Part shown: piece by piece, positions 35,551-47,649 of the stretch
Layout: the number at the start of each line of letters is the position of its first letter
Position numbering within the stretch: position 1 is the stretch's first letter
Assembly (NCBI GenBank): GCA_001692895.1
Contig: KV748251.1
Span: 434,001-498,000, forward strand
Length of the DNA: 64,000 nt
From: Cenococcum geophilum 1.58
Lineage: Eukaryota > Ascomycota > Dothideomycetes > Gloniales > Gloniaceae
Direction of reading: 5' to 3'
Made by a program: the position numbers and the translations under genes
The notes under the pieces: model-generated
What the model was told of the DNA's origin: nothing
Databases searched by the model: none
Seen by the model: the letters and a program-made list of their open reading frames with translations, nothing else

Positions 35551-38500
35551 AAACCTATTTAACGTATTCTCTATATTCTTCCTAAGTTATTAAGTAGATA
35601 ATAATATTGTTAAGATATACTATAATAAATTTATCTAAGTGTTTTCCTAATATACTGTTAATACGCTTCTAGAATATTATTAGTACGTTTATAAGCCTAA
35701 ATTATATAATTAATAGTTTGTATAGTTCTTTCTTTAACCTAAAGGCTGCCTTTTATTTATCGCCTTCCTTAATCCTAATCTAATAGTACGCCTATCTTAG
35801 ATCTATCTTCGTAAAGATTTATATATTACCTATCCTATCTTAAATTTCACTAATTAAGGGTAAAGGATACCTATCCTTCCTAGTAATGCTATTTAACTGT
35901 CTATAGTTAATATACAGTCTTAGTTTACCATTTTTCTTTAATATAAACAGTACTGGATAACCCGCTAATAATTGCGATAGTCTAATATATCCCTTTTATA
36001 AGTTTTCCTAGATAAACTCTTTTAATACTCTACCTTCCTCTTTAGTAAGCTTATAGATTAGAAAAAACTATAAACTTATTTCTAGTTCTAATTCTATTTT
36101 ATAGTCCTATACTATATACTCTAATAGCTTCTTACTTTCTAGTGACTATAGTTTTTTGCCGTACTTATAGTATCTCTTTAGTATATAGCTTAGTCCCTTT
36201 TCTATTTCTTTATAGGTTGCTCCTACTTAGTACCATACTAGCTTGGCTTATTATTACATTATAGCGTTAAGTATCCCTAATATTAACTTAACCTATAACC
36301 TAATTAATCTTTAAATTGTATTCCTATAACTAAGGCATTCCTAGTACTACCTTATTATTCCCTAATAGTAATATATTAAAAGACATCTTAATCTATCTCC
36401 CTTTAATGGTTAACTAAATAGGTCCTGTTTTAAGATTAATAATACCTCCTTTATAGGCTATCGGATCTCCTAAAATTATTACTAATAGGTAAGGGTGCTC
36501 CTTTTTCCTATACAGTAACCCTATTCTTTTAACTACTACTAGTAAAATATAGTTCCTTATTACTCTACTATCTATTAGTGCTTCAAACTGCTAATCTTAC
36601 TACTTAACTTATAGGTTTAGGTATTATTCTTAAATTCCTTTAAGGGTTTAAGGCTCTATTACTAGTCTCCTCTAGTCTTATAGGCCTCTACTTTTTCTAA
36701 TTATTAGCTACTTAATCCTACTTATACTTAGTCCGTCTTTAGCTAATACTTAGTTCGCTTTTTATCTTTAATATACTATAAATACGTATTCTCTAAGCAT
36801 TCCTACCACTATTATCTATCTAGGCATTCTTCCGTAAGGAATCTTCCTAGCTAAAGTATTAAGTCCCCTTAGCTTTATACTTTTACTAGGTGCCAACTAT
36901 ATATATACTTAGTATTTCTATATTCTGCCTCGTCTAGTGCCTAATATATCCTTACTAGATACTTCCGGTTCTTATCTTTTAGTACTCTATATATATTATA
37001 TATATTATCTATATATACAATTTATACCAATATATAGTATACTTAGTGTCTTAGGTTAACTCTTAGCTCGTCTTTATCCTTAAATTTAAACCTTTCTCGT
37101 ATTAATTTAAGCGTTGCAACTTCGTTTATAGGTACTAAGATTTTCCTCTTACTTCTCTAGTCCTCTAATTACTCCTTTAATATAACTTATAGCCTTCTCT
37201 ATAATTAGGTAGTTTTAGATAACTTTTTTATCTAACTATATATAGAAATCTTCCCACTCGTTATTATGTTGTTGTCTATACTACTTTTAGTATAACCCTT
37301 TAAGTATATACAGCTTATCCGTAAAGAAGTATCTTCTTATTACTACGTTATAATAGCCCTTTATATGTCGTTCTTTAAACCTAGTTAGAATCCCTAAATC
37401 CTCTTCTTATTCTAGTTTGGTAAGCCACTTAGCTCTTAGTATACCTATCTTAGGCCTATTAGTAATTCTTTATACAGGTACTCTGTCCCTTATACAACCT
37501 AGTATACTAAATCTCTTATCTAGTTTCTAATCTTGCTATAAGGTAATTCTTACTCTAAATTCCTCTATAGTTTCTTTCTTTTTGCGTCTTATAAGTATAT
37601 CTTTAAAGTCTTCCTACTTCTTAATTTTATTAATAGTCCTTATTTATATCTTAAAATCTTAGTTCTATAGGATTCTTAATCCTAAGCTTGCTTCTATTTT
37701 AAGCTTTACTCCTACCTTAGTCTAACTAGGCTTAAGTGTTCTTATCTTATCTTAAAAGTCTTAAATCTTACTTATCTTATCTTGAGAATCTTGTGTCTAT
37801 AGGAAACTCTATCCTAAGCTTATTTATATATCTTTAAACTAAGCTGTTACTCTACCCTATTAGCTACCGTCTACCATAGGTCCCTAAGCCTACCCTATCC
37901 TATCCTAAGAACCTTAGCTGCTCCCTATCCCGCTTTAAGAATCTTAAGCCTTTAGCCTTTTGCCTTTATTAAGTGCCGAAGTGGTTCGCTATCCTACTTC
38001 TCTTATATCTTATAAAGTGATAGACATCGTGTCTAATAGGGTCTTAATCCCTACTAATATTCCCTATTCTATAGTGGAATTATCCTCTGCCTCTTATATA
38101 ACATCTTTAAGGTCTATATACTTCTAGTAAGCTGCCCTTATTACCTTATCATTATTAAATATTTCGCCTATATTAAATTTATTGTCCTTAATATCCAATC
38201 TACAAACTGGTTTATTAGTCCCTCTATATTTTAAGGATTTTAGCTCCTATACCTAATAGCTTACGCTATACTTAGCGTCTTTATAAATTTAGTATACGTT
38301 ATTATAACAAAACGCGAAACTTCTAATTAAACATTCTTTTATTTCCCGCAGTATACTATTATCCCTCTATATATATATGTCTTCTACTACTAGTCTAGTT
38401 CCCTTTATTATATAGTAACTCTAACTATCTTTATAATCCCTCGCAAAATAACCTTATTTCCCGCAATTTATATAAGCTCTATCTTTAAACCACTAACTTT

Positions 38501-39479
38501 ACTATAGAGTCCGCCTAAACGTCTTCTACTATTAAGATTCCTGGTTTAGCCTCTGCTCCTTAATCCTATAATTACTAAATCCTTAACCTTTAGGTTTCTA
38601 TAGTTTCTTACTCTATCTCTTATAGGCTTCTTTAGTACCACTTAGGCCTATTAACTTTACGCCATATTATAGTTTCTAATTTGGCTTTAGTTATTACGTA
38701 CTCTACGTCTTATATAACTATAGAACTCTATCCTAATCTCTCTTAGCCTATTCTCTTTAGTAGATCTAATTATTAATCTTAATCGCTTAATCTATTAACT
38801 CCTATAGGGTGTCCGCATCTTCTATTAAAATAATTACGTCCTAAACTTTAGCCTTAAGTCCCTGTTTATACTATGCCATAAGCGCCTTATTATTTCACTT
38901 AACTTATATTGCTAGCGTTTAGAACTACATAGTATACTTAATTACTAAGGTTTACTACGTAATATCTTAGAGTTTTCTTTTCACTATAGTTACTGCCTCT
39001 AGGTCTCTAAACATTTATATAAGTCGCTCTATAAATCCTTCTTAGCTTAAGAATATAAATTATACCTCCTAATTGGTGGTCGTTATTCCATTTACCTATA
39101 TTTCCGTAAGGTAAGGTTTAAATTACTTAAGTGCCCTTCCTAATAGGAATAGTCCTGTATAGGCTATTTAATCCATAGGTGTTAGCAGTTTTACTTCTTT
39201 TTATATAACTTTAAAGTATATTTATATAAGAAATCCTTTAAGCTTTAATCTCTCTCCTAAGTATCTCTTAATTAATAATAACTTAATCTTCGCTGCTCTT
39301 ATTCTATTAACCCTTTCTTCTAGCGCCGCATTGTTTATTATTAGCTAATTAACTATCTCTTATAGTTGTCTAACCGTTATAGGTTGCTATAACTTAGTAT
39401 CTGCTATACTAGTATTACCTCCTAACCTTAAAGTAGTTGCCGCCGTTAATGGCGTTATAGTGGCTGCTTTTAGTAGCAT
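35551..39479 (-). pseudogene. Gypsy A3 gag, linker, protease and N-terminal RT (broken)
   Basis: Gag starts at the ATG 39477-39479, at the same place as in A1. The zinc knuckle is near 38446-38486. The protease is near 36564-36590. The reverse transcriptase catalytic box just inside the Copia junction (about 35593-35640) reads VYLNNIII, both Asp lost. The linker between knuckle and protease, about 1.9 kb, is kept at the same length as in A1. Confidence 0.84.
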
Positions 39480-39560
39480 ATTGTTTAACTTTTTATACTT
39501 AACACCGTAACTAGGTAGTAATTGTATAATAGAACCTTATAGCAGGTACTACAGTAGGCT

Positions 39561-40651
39561 TTTTTTTTTTTTTTTTTATATCCGTTGTATTATACTATGT
39601 ACAATACTGCGCATGCAGCCTCTAGGCTATGGCGCTATAGTTCTATATACATGAATCCTTTCTAGGCAGCTTAACATGTACTAGTAGCTAAGTGGACACT
39701 CTGGCCCGTTTTTAAAATGCTAGGGGAGCTCTAGCGACTGGTGTTTTTTCGTTCTGGTATTTTGCTTACTATGGTCCAGTTCGCACCAAGAAAACTAAGG
39801 AAATCCTGGCTCTTTTATCTATTTCTGCCGTATTCTGCCGTTCCTAGAGTAGAAAAAGCGCTCTAAAAGAATGATTTTTATTAAATAGTTTTGCACTTAA
39901 GAATAAGAGGCGTTATAATAGCTTGCTAGCTTGGAAGCAGCTACTAATTACCCCTAAAGCGACTTTTTATCCTATACCCTATCTCTTCTCCTTGCTAAAG
40001 AAATGGGTAGGGAATTAGTAATTAATAGCTACTCTCCCCAAAAGTAGGCTATTAATGGTATTTTATAAGGGCGAACCTCGTTACATAAACCCACTCCCAT
40101 AGGAAAATTTTCACGAGGTTGTCTGTATAGGGTATAAACACCAATTCGCCTATACACCTTATATTTTACGTGCTAAAGTAACACGGGCCGGCCCCCCTCC
40201 CCTCTCCCCCCTGCTGTAGCTACCCTATCTGCGCATCTGCGGTACGCCTATAGTGCGGTGTTGTATGGCATATTGTAGCGGTAGTGGTTGCGGTTGTGGT
40301 AGAGGTCGTCTGCAGCTCGATGACTGTAGACAGGTTGTAGTAGAGGTCGTCTGCAGCCTGATGGCTGTAGACAGGTTGTGGTAGAGGTCGTCTGCAGCCT
40401 GATGGCTGTAGACAGGTTGTGGTAGAGGTCGTCTGCAGCGCGATGGCAGTAGACAGGTTGTGGTGGAGGTCGTCTGCAGCGCGATGGCAGTAGACTGGTT
40501 GCGGAGGTCGTCTGCAGCGTAATGGCTGTAGACTAGTTGTAGTAGAGGTTGTGGTGTGTCTGGTATTTGGCGTCTGATGACGTGTCCATAGGGGCTATAT
40601 AGCCAGGGGCGTCCTAGCGACGACGACGGAGGAGCGAAGGGGGAGACGACG
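39561..40651 (-). mobile_element. SINE-like retroposon with a LINE-derived 3' tail
   Basis: 1091-bp insert on the minus strand, flanked by a perfect 13-bp duplication ACTACAGTAGGCT (39548-39560, 40652-40664) and ending in an 18-base T run (39560-39577; poly(A) on the element strand). Its last roughly 110 bp (39578-39690) match the 3' ends of LINEs L1 (46300-46420), L2 (46840-46960) and L3 (61675-61800); the rest does not. No coding frame of note. The 5' part is GC-rich with six 41-bp tandem repeats. Almost free of RIP. Interpretation: a non-autonomous element mobilised by the LINE machinery; a deletion derivative of an unseen LINE subfamily is the alternative. Confidence 0.75.
40290..40545. 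repeat. 41-bp tandem repeat, six copies
   Basis: The core GAGGTCGTCTGCAGC starts at 40302, 40343, 40384, 40425, 40466 and 40504, so the spacing is 41, 41, 41, 41 and 38. Each unit also has a TGTAGACAGGTTGT-like part. Lies in the 5' third of the SINE-like element, where a promoter would sit. Confidence 0.93.
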
Positions 40652-41057
40652 ACTACAGTAGGCTTATTATTGGGCTAGGTGTATAGGTAATATAAGTTAA
40701 AGTTAATAACGTAATAATAACTGGTGGAGTGGTTGCCTAACAGATTAACTCTAATTATATTCTGAGAATTACTATAAAGAAGGAACTATCTAGGTAGGGA
40801 CTAAGGGTCCTTAAATATATAACCGTACTCCTATAAAATCCTTCTTATATATAATATACGTAAGCTCTATCTACTCTATTATAGATTATATAGATTATAT
40901 AGATTATATAGATCTTATTACGTAACCTTAATTACTATTCCTTATTACATAGTTCTATTGGCTCCATCTTAGACTATACCTAAATTAACTAACTAGCTTC
41001 TTTCGACTCCTCTCTAAGTAGTTATAGTATTGTACTTAAAGCGTCCGTAACAGTCCT

Positions 41058-42140
41058 AAAAGAACTAGTAGAAGAAGTAAAAGCTCTCCGTTAGGAGGTA
41101 GCCCTAAAAATATAAACCTACGCAGAGAAGCTAAAGAAGGGCCTCTCTTCTTCCACTTTTGCTCCTTTTTCCTCTACTACTTCTTCCTCTCCCCCCCCTC
41201 TTTATCTCTCCCTACTAGTTCTACTAGCCCTACCTCTACTAAAGGAAAAAAAAAGCAATTATAAGAAAGAAAACTAGTCCTAGTTACGGACTAAAAAGAC
41301 TAGCCTTTAGATATCTTCTCCCTACGGAATTAAGTCAATTAACTATTTATATCTAAAATGTAAATAGAGAAGCTAGTAATAGCTACTATAGCTAAAACTA
41401 GAGAAAAGTAGAATATTTTCCTTATAACTATAAAAGAATATAATGTAGAGTTTCTAGTTAAATATAAGGAAATCTAGTCTAACTACTTCTTTTTTAAAAG
41501 GGAACAAAAACTAAAGCCCTAGGCTTAGGTAGTAGCTTATATTATCCCTATCTCCCCTTTTCTAGAAGAAGGAGACTTTAAACTTCTAAAAGAAGAAATA
41601 GAGACCTTTAATCTTATTAGAATATAGGGACTACCTAAACAGATCTTATCTAGGGAAAAGATATATAATCTATAAACTAGGTTCGGCTCTATAGTTTTTA
41701 CTATAGAAAATAAGGAGAAAAAATAGGAAATCCTTAAGCAGAAGGAAACCCTAACTGTAGGGGTAGCTGCTAAGGTAGTTAAATACCTAAAAGTCTTTCC
41801 TACTACACAGTGTACAAGTTGCCAAAAATTTAGCTATATAGGAGATAGATGCTCTACTAAGGCCTATTAATTCTATGCAGCGATATATCTATCTAAGGAC
41901 CACTCCTGTCCTATTTATAATATAATAAGTAGACCTTATAAGCATACTACCCCTCTTTACAGCAATTGTAAAGAAAAACACTTTACTAATAGTAAAGACT
42001 GCGAGTCTCTTAAAGCAGCTAAACTAGTATATAAATAAGTACAAGCTTAGAAGGTTCTATATAGGAAGAAAAAGAAATCTCTTTAGCTTCTAAAGCTAGG
42101 AGAGAAATCTCCTTTATACAACACAACGTAGGAAAAAGAT
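41058..42140 (+). pseudogene. LINE L1 ORF1, C-terminal part with zinc knuckles
   Basis: Continues ORF1 after Gypsy A3: EELVEEVKALR-type coiled sequence, a Ser-rich linker (KKGLSSSTFAPFSS), then a nucleic-acid-binding region at 41811-42000 with several Cys/His clusters (CTSCQKFSYIGDRCS, HSCPIYN, CKEKHFTNSKDCE). ORF1 proteins of Tad1 LINEs bind the element RNA. Nonsense codons throughout. L2 has the same protein at 51150-52530. Confidence 0.8.
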
Positions 42141-42149
42141 AAGAAGTAT

Positions 42150-45100
42150 AGCAAACCCTTCTAGAAATAGGATTTAGGAGAAAAATAAATATTATCCTAG
42201 TATAAAAACCTAGTACCTAGAAAGATAGACAAAAAGAATCCTACTTCTCTATTCCACATCCTATATTTAACCTTATCCTCCCTAATAATCTAGCTATTTA
42301 ACCTAGAGTAGCTATCTATATAAGGAAAACTAGTTTTAGTATTTTATAATATAGAAATAGGGAGGATATCTATAAAGATATAGATATTATAGCATTAGAA
42401 ATCTATGGCCAATTTAAAAGATTTCTACTCTTTAATATCTATAATAAGAGATAACTAGACGAAAACTCTAGAACCCAAAGAAGTAGTATAACTACTATCT
42501 CTAGGGCTATTTTAGAACTAGAAATAGACCTCCTTTTTATACTAATAGGAGACTATAACCTATACTACAAACGGTGAAACGCGCTAGCTAGGAACCTAAC
42601 TAGGGAGGCTAAAGAACTAGTAAACTAGCTAGATAAATATAACTACTAACTACTAAATTTAGATAAACAGTAAGGGACCTTTTATAGATCTAATATAAGG
42701 GAAAAGTCTATTATAGACCTAGCCTTCTACTTAGGAAACTTTTAAGAAAATACCTAGGATAATTAGACTATAATAGAAGAAATAGGATCTAATTATAAGA
42801 CTATAGCATTCTCTTTATTTACTAGAGAGACGTAAAGATACCTAAACCCTCTTTAAGAAACCCCTTTCTCTATAAAAAGGCAAACTAGGAACTTTTCTTT
42901 ACCTCCTTAAAAGAACAAGTTCTAGAGCTAGAACTAGAAGTAAAGCCTTTAGTTTTAGAAAAACTAGTTAAAGAAAACCCCTATATAGAGATAGGAGAAA
43001 AAGGTCCCCTAGCCTCCCTAGAAGATTTATATAGACTTAAGGATAGAAGCTTAAGTACACTAGTAAATAATTTAGTAATAGATCTTACTAGCCACATAAA
43101 GCTAGTAGTAGAGAAAGCTATCCCTAGATCTAGAACCTGCGAATTCTCTAAACTATTGTAGAATAAAGAGCTTCTAAAGAAGAGATAAAAAATAGCAAAA
43201 CTAGGAAGACTTTATAAGGAATAACCTAATAGAAGTTCTAGACTAGAAGCCTATAAAGAAGTTAAAAATCAATACTTTTACGTAATAAGAGAAGCTAAGA
43301 CTAGCTACTAGAATAGCTTTCTAGAAAAGCATAAGGAAAAGAGGTCTTTACTACCCTAAAATATATAAAGGAGAGAACACTGCAAATAATCCCTAGTCTA
43401 TAGTATAGTAAGGGTAGGACTACTAGACTAGTAAAAAGCTTTTATAACTACTCTATTCCTAAAACCCCCTTCTACTAGCCCTATAGAGTAGAAGGACTAT
43501 ACTATAGATAGTAAATAGAAATAGCTAAAACTAGAGAAAATAGAAGTTAAATAAGCACTTCTCTGTAGCTCTAATAAAAAAGCTCTAAAGCCAGATAGTA
43601 TATCTTTCGCAATTTTATAAAAGGCCTACCTTACTATAAAAGATCTTCTATATAGGATCTGTAGGATCTTATTTATCTTAGGCTATTAGCTAAAGGTATA
43701 AAGAGAAGCTTAAGGAGTTATTCTTCCTAAAGAAAATAAGGAGAACTATTCTCTACTAAAGTCCTATAGATCTATCTCCCTATTAAACTACCTAGGAAAG
43801 ACTTTAGAGAAGATCTTTACTACTAGATTAGGATATCTAGCTAGTACTACTAGCTTACTTTAAGATTTATAACTAGGAGAAAGAAGACAGCGGTCCGTAA
43901 TAGACGTAGTTTTACTACTTCTAAACAATATCCAATTTAAAAATAGTAGGGAAAAAGCTAGATAAAGGATAGCTACTACGTTATTCTTAGACGTAAAGGG
44001 GGCTTTTAACCATATCTTTAAAAACTAGCTTTTATCTATCTATAGGGAACTCGGACTACTTATAGCGTTTATATAATAGGTAGCTACTTTCCTAAGCAAT
44101 AGAAAGATATAGCTCTCCTTTAACGGGCAAATATAAGAAAAAGTAAAACTAAAAACAGGGATACTATAGGGATCGCCTATATCCCCTATCTTATTTCTAC
44201 TATATCTATACAATATCTATAGGCTAGAGACAGAAGGAGGCTATTCCCTTAGCTATATAAACAATTTTACAATTACGGTTATATTAAACTCTACTAAATC
44301 TAACTATAAAAAGCTAGAGAGGATTGCGTAAGAGCTAATATCTAAAGCTAAGGAAGCTACTATTAGCTTTAATATTGGCAAAATAGAGCTTATACACTTC
44401 TATAATAAGCGTACTACTATAGAGAAAGGGCTAAAGCTAGGAGACGTAGAAATATCCCTTAAACCCCTAGTTAGGTGGTTAGGAGTATTCCTAGACTTTA
44501 AGCTTACTTTTAAACAATATATAGAAATAAAAATCTCTAAAGCAAAAGCAGCCTTATATTTAATTAGAAGACTAGGCAATATATAAAGAGATCTATCCCT
44601 ATAAGCCCTTTAACCTATATTACTACTATAATAGACCACAAAGTATAATATTAGTGGAAAAGCAAATCTAGAGACTACCTACTAGCTAGGTACCAATCTT
44701 TATAAAATAAGGCCCTAAAATTAGTTTTAAGAGCGTTTAGAGGATCTTTAAGCCAAGCTATAGAGATTAAAGCTTCCACTCCTCCCCCTAGAATTAGATT
44801 TAAAAAGCTTTATAATAACTACGCATTAAAAATCCTAAAATTTAAGGAAAATTACACAATTAAAAAGGCCTATATAAAAGAGGTTAATAAAGATAGGGAT
44901 AAACTAGCAGCTAGTTCTAGCTCTAATTCTAGCCCTAAAAACTCTACTATAAAGTACCTCTTACAGCCAAAAATATAGCCACTATCTTTAACCTCTAGAG
45001 TTTAGAAGCTAATCTAAAATTAGAATATAAAGAGAGTTTCTCTAAACTAGCAAAAACCGTAGTCTCCTCCTATTCCCGCTTTCTTTTCTATCTCTAAGGG

Positions 45101-45640
45101 TAGTAAAGAAGAAGCTATAAAAGAATATCTAAGACTAGAAAAAAATCTATAAGAATCCCTAAAGTGGGACCTAGTAGATATATACTATATAGATGGCTCT
45201 AAAGATAATAAATTAAATATAGCAGCTGTATGCAAAATAGGAGAGAGAAATAGGATTAAATATATATCAAACTGAAATCTAGGGCCCTATATGAAAATTA
45301 TAAACATAGAGCTTTATACAGTTTATAGGGCCCTAAAATACCTAAAATAATAAAGGCTAAAAGAGAAATAGGTTTATATCTTTATAGATAACTAAGTGGC
45401 TATTAAGAGATTATAGCTTAATTCTCTTATAGGAGGGCAAGAACTAGTCTTTAAAATTATATAAATCTATTCCTATCTAGCTAATAAAAATATCTTTATT
45501 AACTTCTATTAGGTCCCTAGCCACCTAAAAATCTATAGAAATAAAATAATAAATAAACTAGCTAAAAAGGGCCTCTCTAGAAGAAAAATATAATCTTTTT
45601 ATTCTTCTTTAGCCTATCTAGGGAAATAAGCAAGAGAAAA
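42150..45640 (+). pseudogene. LINE L1 ORF2: endonuclease, reverse transcriptase, RNase H (broken)
   Basis: An APE-type endonuclease opens the protein: IILV*KPST at 42190-42220 is IILVQEPST with the catalytic Glu changed to Lys; GDYNLYYKR*N (42545-42580) keeps the Asp of GDFN. The reverse transcriptase has YRSISLLNYLGKTLEKIF, motif A FLDVKGAFNH (about 43985-44015) and motif C YINNFTI (44254-44274), where YxDD is lost. RNase H has YYIDGSKDNK (45184 on) and IFIDN*VAIKRL (about 45378-45410). This EN-RT-RNase H order is Tad1-like. Inactive. Confidence 0.88.
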
Positions 45641-45649
45641 GATACTAAA

Positions 45650-46435
45650 ATAGTGGAAAAATAATTAGCAACAGAATAAAAGCAAAGGAAAACACTATAC
45701 TAAAATCTATAAAGGAAACTACCCTTTTTCTTTTAAAGCTACTAAGGATAAATATCCTAAAAAGCTATAATTAGCTTTCTTTTAACTAAAACTAGAAAAA
45801 GGCTTCTTTAAATCCTTCTCTAAAACAATAGGGAAGGATAAAGAAAGTAGATACTTTAAGGACTATACCGCGGTATAAACCCCTATATACCTCTTACTAG
45901 AATATAAACTATATTAGGAAGATAAGAAGAAAATATAAAGATAAATAGGCTCTTCTCTCTCTTTAGAGAAACTTTTTTATATAAAGAAAGGAAGAAGGGC
46001 GCTTTTTCTATTCTTAAGTAGGATAAAAATAACTACTAGGAAGTGGCTAAGAGCAAAAGGATCTTTAAAAGGAGGCAACTTCTATTAAAGTCTTAGTAGA
46101 TAGACTATAGAAAGTAAAAGGATAAAAATAAACTATAAAAAGGACAGGGACAGGCATTAGGATTATTTATAATTTTATTCCAATTTTTTCTACTATTTTC
46201 CTATTATTTTCTTACTACCTAATAGTTGTTAGCAACCTAGTATCTTACTAGAAAGCTATAAATCCCTAATTTAGGGATTTATAAACTACTAGAATATAGC
46301 TACTAGTATATATTAAGCTGCTTAAAAAGGATTTATATATATAAAACTATAGCGCTATAGCCTAGAGGCTACATGCGTAGTATTATACGTAGTATAATAT
46401 AACGGATATAAAAATAATAAAAATAATAAAAAAAT
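45650..46435 (+). other. LINE L1 3' UTR and A-rich tail
   Basis: Non-coding. The last 130 bp are the family's 3' tail, ending in an A-rich run (AAAATAATAAAAATAAT). Contains an inverted repeat AAATCCCTAA..TTAGGGATTT (about 46260-46282), also found in part before L3. Confidence 0.75.
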
Positions 46436-46440
46436 AATAT

Positions 46441-46824
46441 AACTTAACTTCTAGGTTTATAGTTATACTCCCATTCTCTTATATCTTAGTAAAATAAAGT
46501 TTAAACTACTTAAGTGCTTTTTTCATTAGAAACAATCCTATATAGACTACTTAGTTTATTAGTATAGTAAGCTTTACACCCTTCTATATTACCTTAAAAT
46601 ATATTTTTACTAAAAACCCCTTAAGCTTTAACTTCTTTCCTAGAAATCGCTTAAATAATAGTAACTTAACCTTTACTACTCTAATTCCGTTAATTTATTC
46701 TTTAAGTATCTAGTTATTATCTATTAATTAATTAACTATCTCCTATGGTTAATCTACTGTAACTAGCTGTAAATCTATATCTTATATACTAGTGTCCCTA
46801 CTTATTCCTAAAGTAGTTACTATA
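46441..46824 (-). pseudogene. Gypsy A2 gag fragment between LINEs L1 and L2
   Basis: Collinear with about 5160-5550 of A1 (capsid region of gag). It is the only A2 sequence separating the tails of L1 and L2. Confidence 0.8.
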
Positions 46825-47640
46825 ATTTTTTTTTAGGTCTATTATATTATACTATATATAATACTGCGTATACAGCCTCTAGGCTATAGCGCTATAGCTC
46901 TATATATATAAATCCTTTTTAGGTAGCTTAATATATACTAGTAACTATATCCTAGTAGTTTATAGCTACTTAGTAAAAATACTAGGTTACTAATAACTAT
47001 TAGGTAATAAGAAAATAATAAAAAAGATTCTAAAAAATAAGAAATCCTAATGCCTATCCCTATCTTTTTGTAAATTATTTCTATCCTTTTACTCCCTATT
47101 ATCTATCTACTAGAAGCCTAGGAGGATTTACCTCCTTCTAAAGATCTTACTGCTATTAGCCACTTTCTAGTAGCTATTTCTGTCCTATCTAGGAATAGAA
47201 AAAGAGCTTCTTTTCCTTTCTTTATATAAAATAACTTCTTTAAAGAGAGAGAAGAGCCTAGTTGCCTTTATATATTCTTTTTCTCTTCTTTATATAGGTT
47301 ATAGTTTAATAGTAGGTGCTTAGGGGTTTATATAGTAGTATATTCTCTAAAGCATCTACCTTCTTTATCCTTTCCTATTGTTCTAAAGAAAGATTTAAAG
47401 TAACCCTTTCCTAGTTTTAGTTAGAAGAAAGCTAATTATAGCTTTTTATGATATCTATCCTTAGGTGCTTTAAGAGAAAAGGAATAGCTTCCTTTACAGA
47501 TCTTAGTATAGTGTTTTCCCTTATTCTTATTCTGTTGCCAATTATTTTTCCACTATTCTAGTATTTTTTCTCTTACTACTGTCTCTATATAGGATAAAGA
47601 AGTATAAAAAGACTTTATTTTTCTTCTAAAGAGACCCTTT
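46825..47640 (-). other. LINE L2 3' UTR and tail
   Basis: Non-coding; the 3' terminal 120 bp match L1, L3 and the SINE-like insert. Confidence 0.75.
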
Positions 47641-47649
47641 TTAGCTAGT

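Larger units (their letters stand above)
25882..41052 (-). mobile_element. Gypsy A3, complete copy holding Copia C2 and a SINE-like insert
   Basis: Both LTRs are present (25882-26305 and 39525-41052, the latter interrupted), and the flanks carry a 5-bp duplication (ATCCT/GTCCT, one RIP-type difference) in LINE L1. Without the Copia C2 (29285-35545) and the SINE-like insert (39561-40651) the element is about 7.8 kb. It is the reference copy here for family A and shows a C-terminal chromodomain, so the family is a chromovirus. It also has about 800 bp between chromodomain and 3' LTR with an antisense reading frame. Confidence 0.92.
39525..41052 (-). repeat. 5' LTR of Gypsy A3, split by the SINE-like insert
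   Basis: LTR parts 39525-39560 and 40652-41052 add up to about 437 bp including a 13-bp duplication, matching 25882-26305. Ends GCGTCCGTAACA, less mutated than the left copy (GCGTTTATAACA). Confidence 0.9.
24780..46435 (+). mobile_element. LINE L1 (Tad1-type), split by Gypsy A3
   Basis: Plus-strand LINE inserted in A2. Its 5' end (AAACCACACATACAACC, 24782) matches the 5' end of L2. It is interrupted at 25881 by Gypsy A3, whose 5-bp duplication ATCCT/GTCCT (25877-25881, 41053-41057) frames the insertion, and continues at 41053 to an A-rich tail ending about 46435. Total LINE length without the insert is about 6.5 kb. Domain order is ORF1 with CCHC knuckles, endonuclease, reverse transcriptase, RNase H, which is the Tad1 clade arrangement. 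Confidence 0.88.

Noticed and set aside
39560..39577. T run as a transcription terminator
   Set aside because: It is the poly(A) tail of a minus-strand retroposon, bounded by the target duplication.
40290..40545. Possible CRISPR-like array
   Set aside because: The 41-bp units are repeated end to end with no unique spacers, inside a eukaryotic retroposon.
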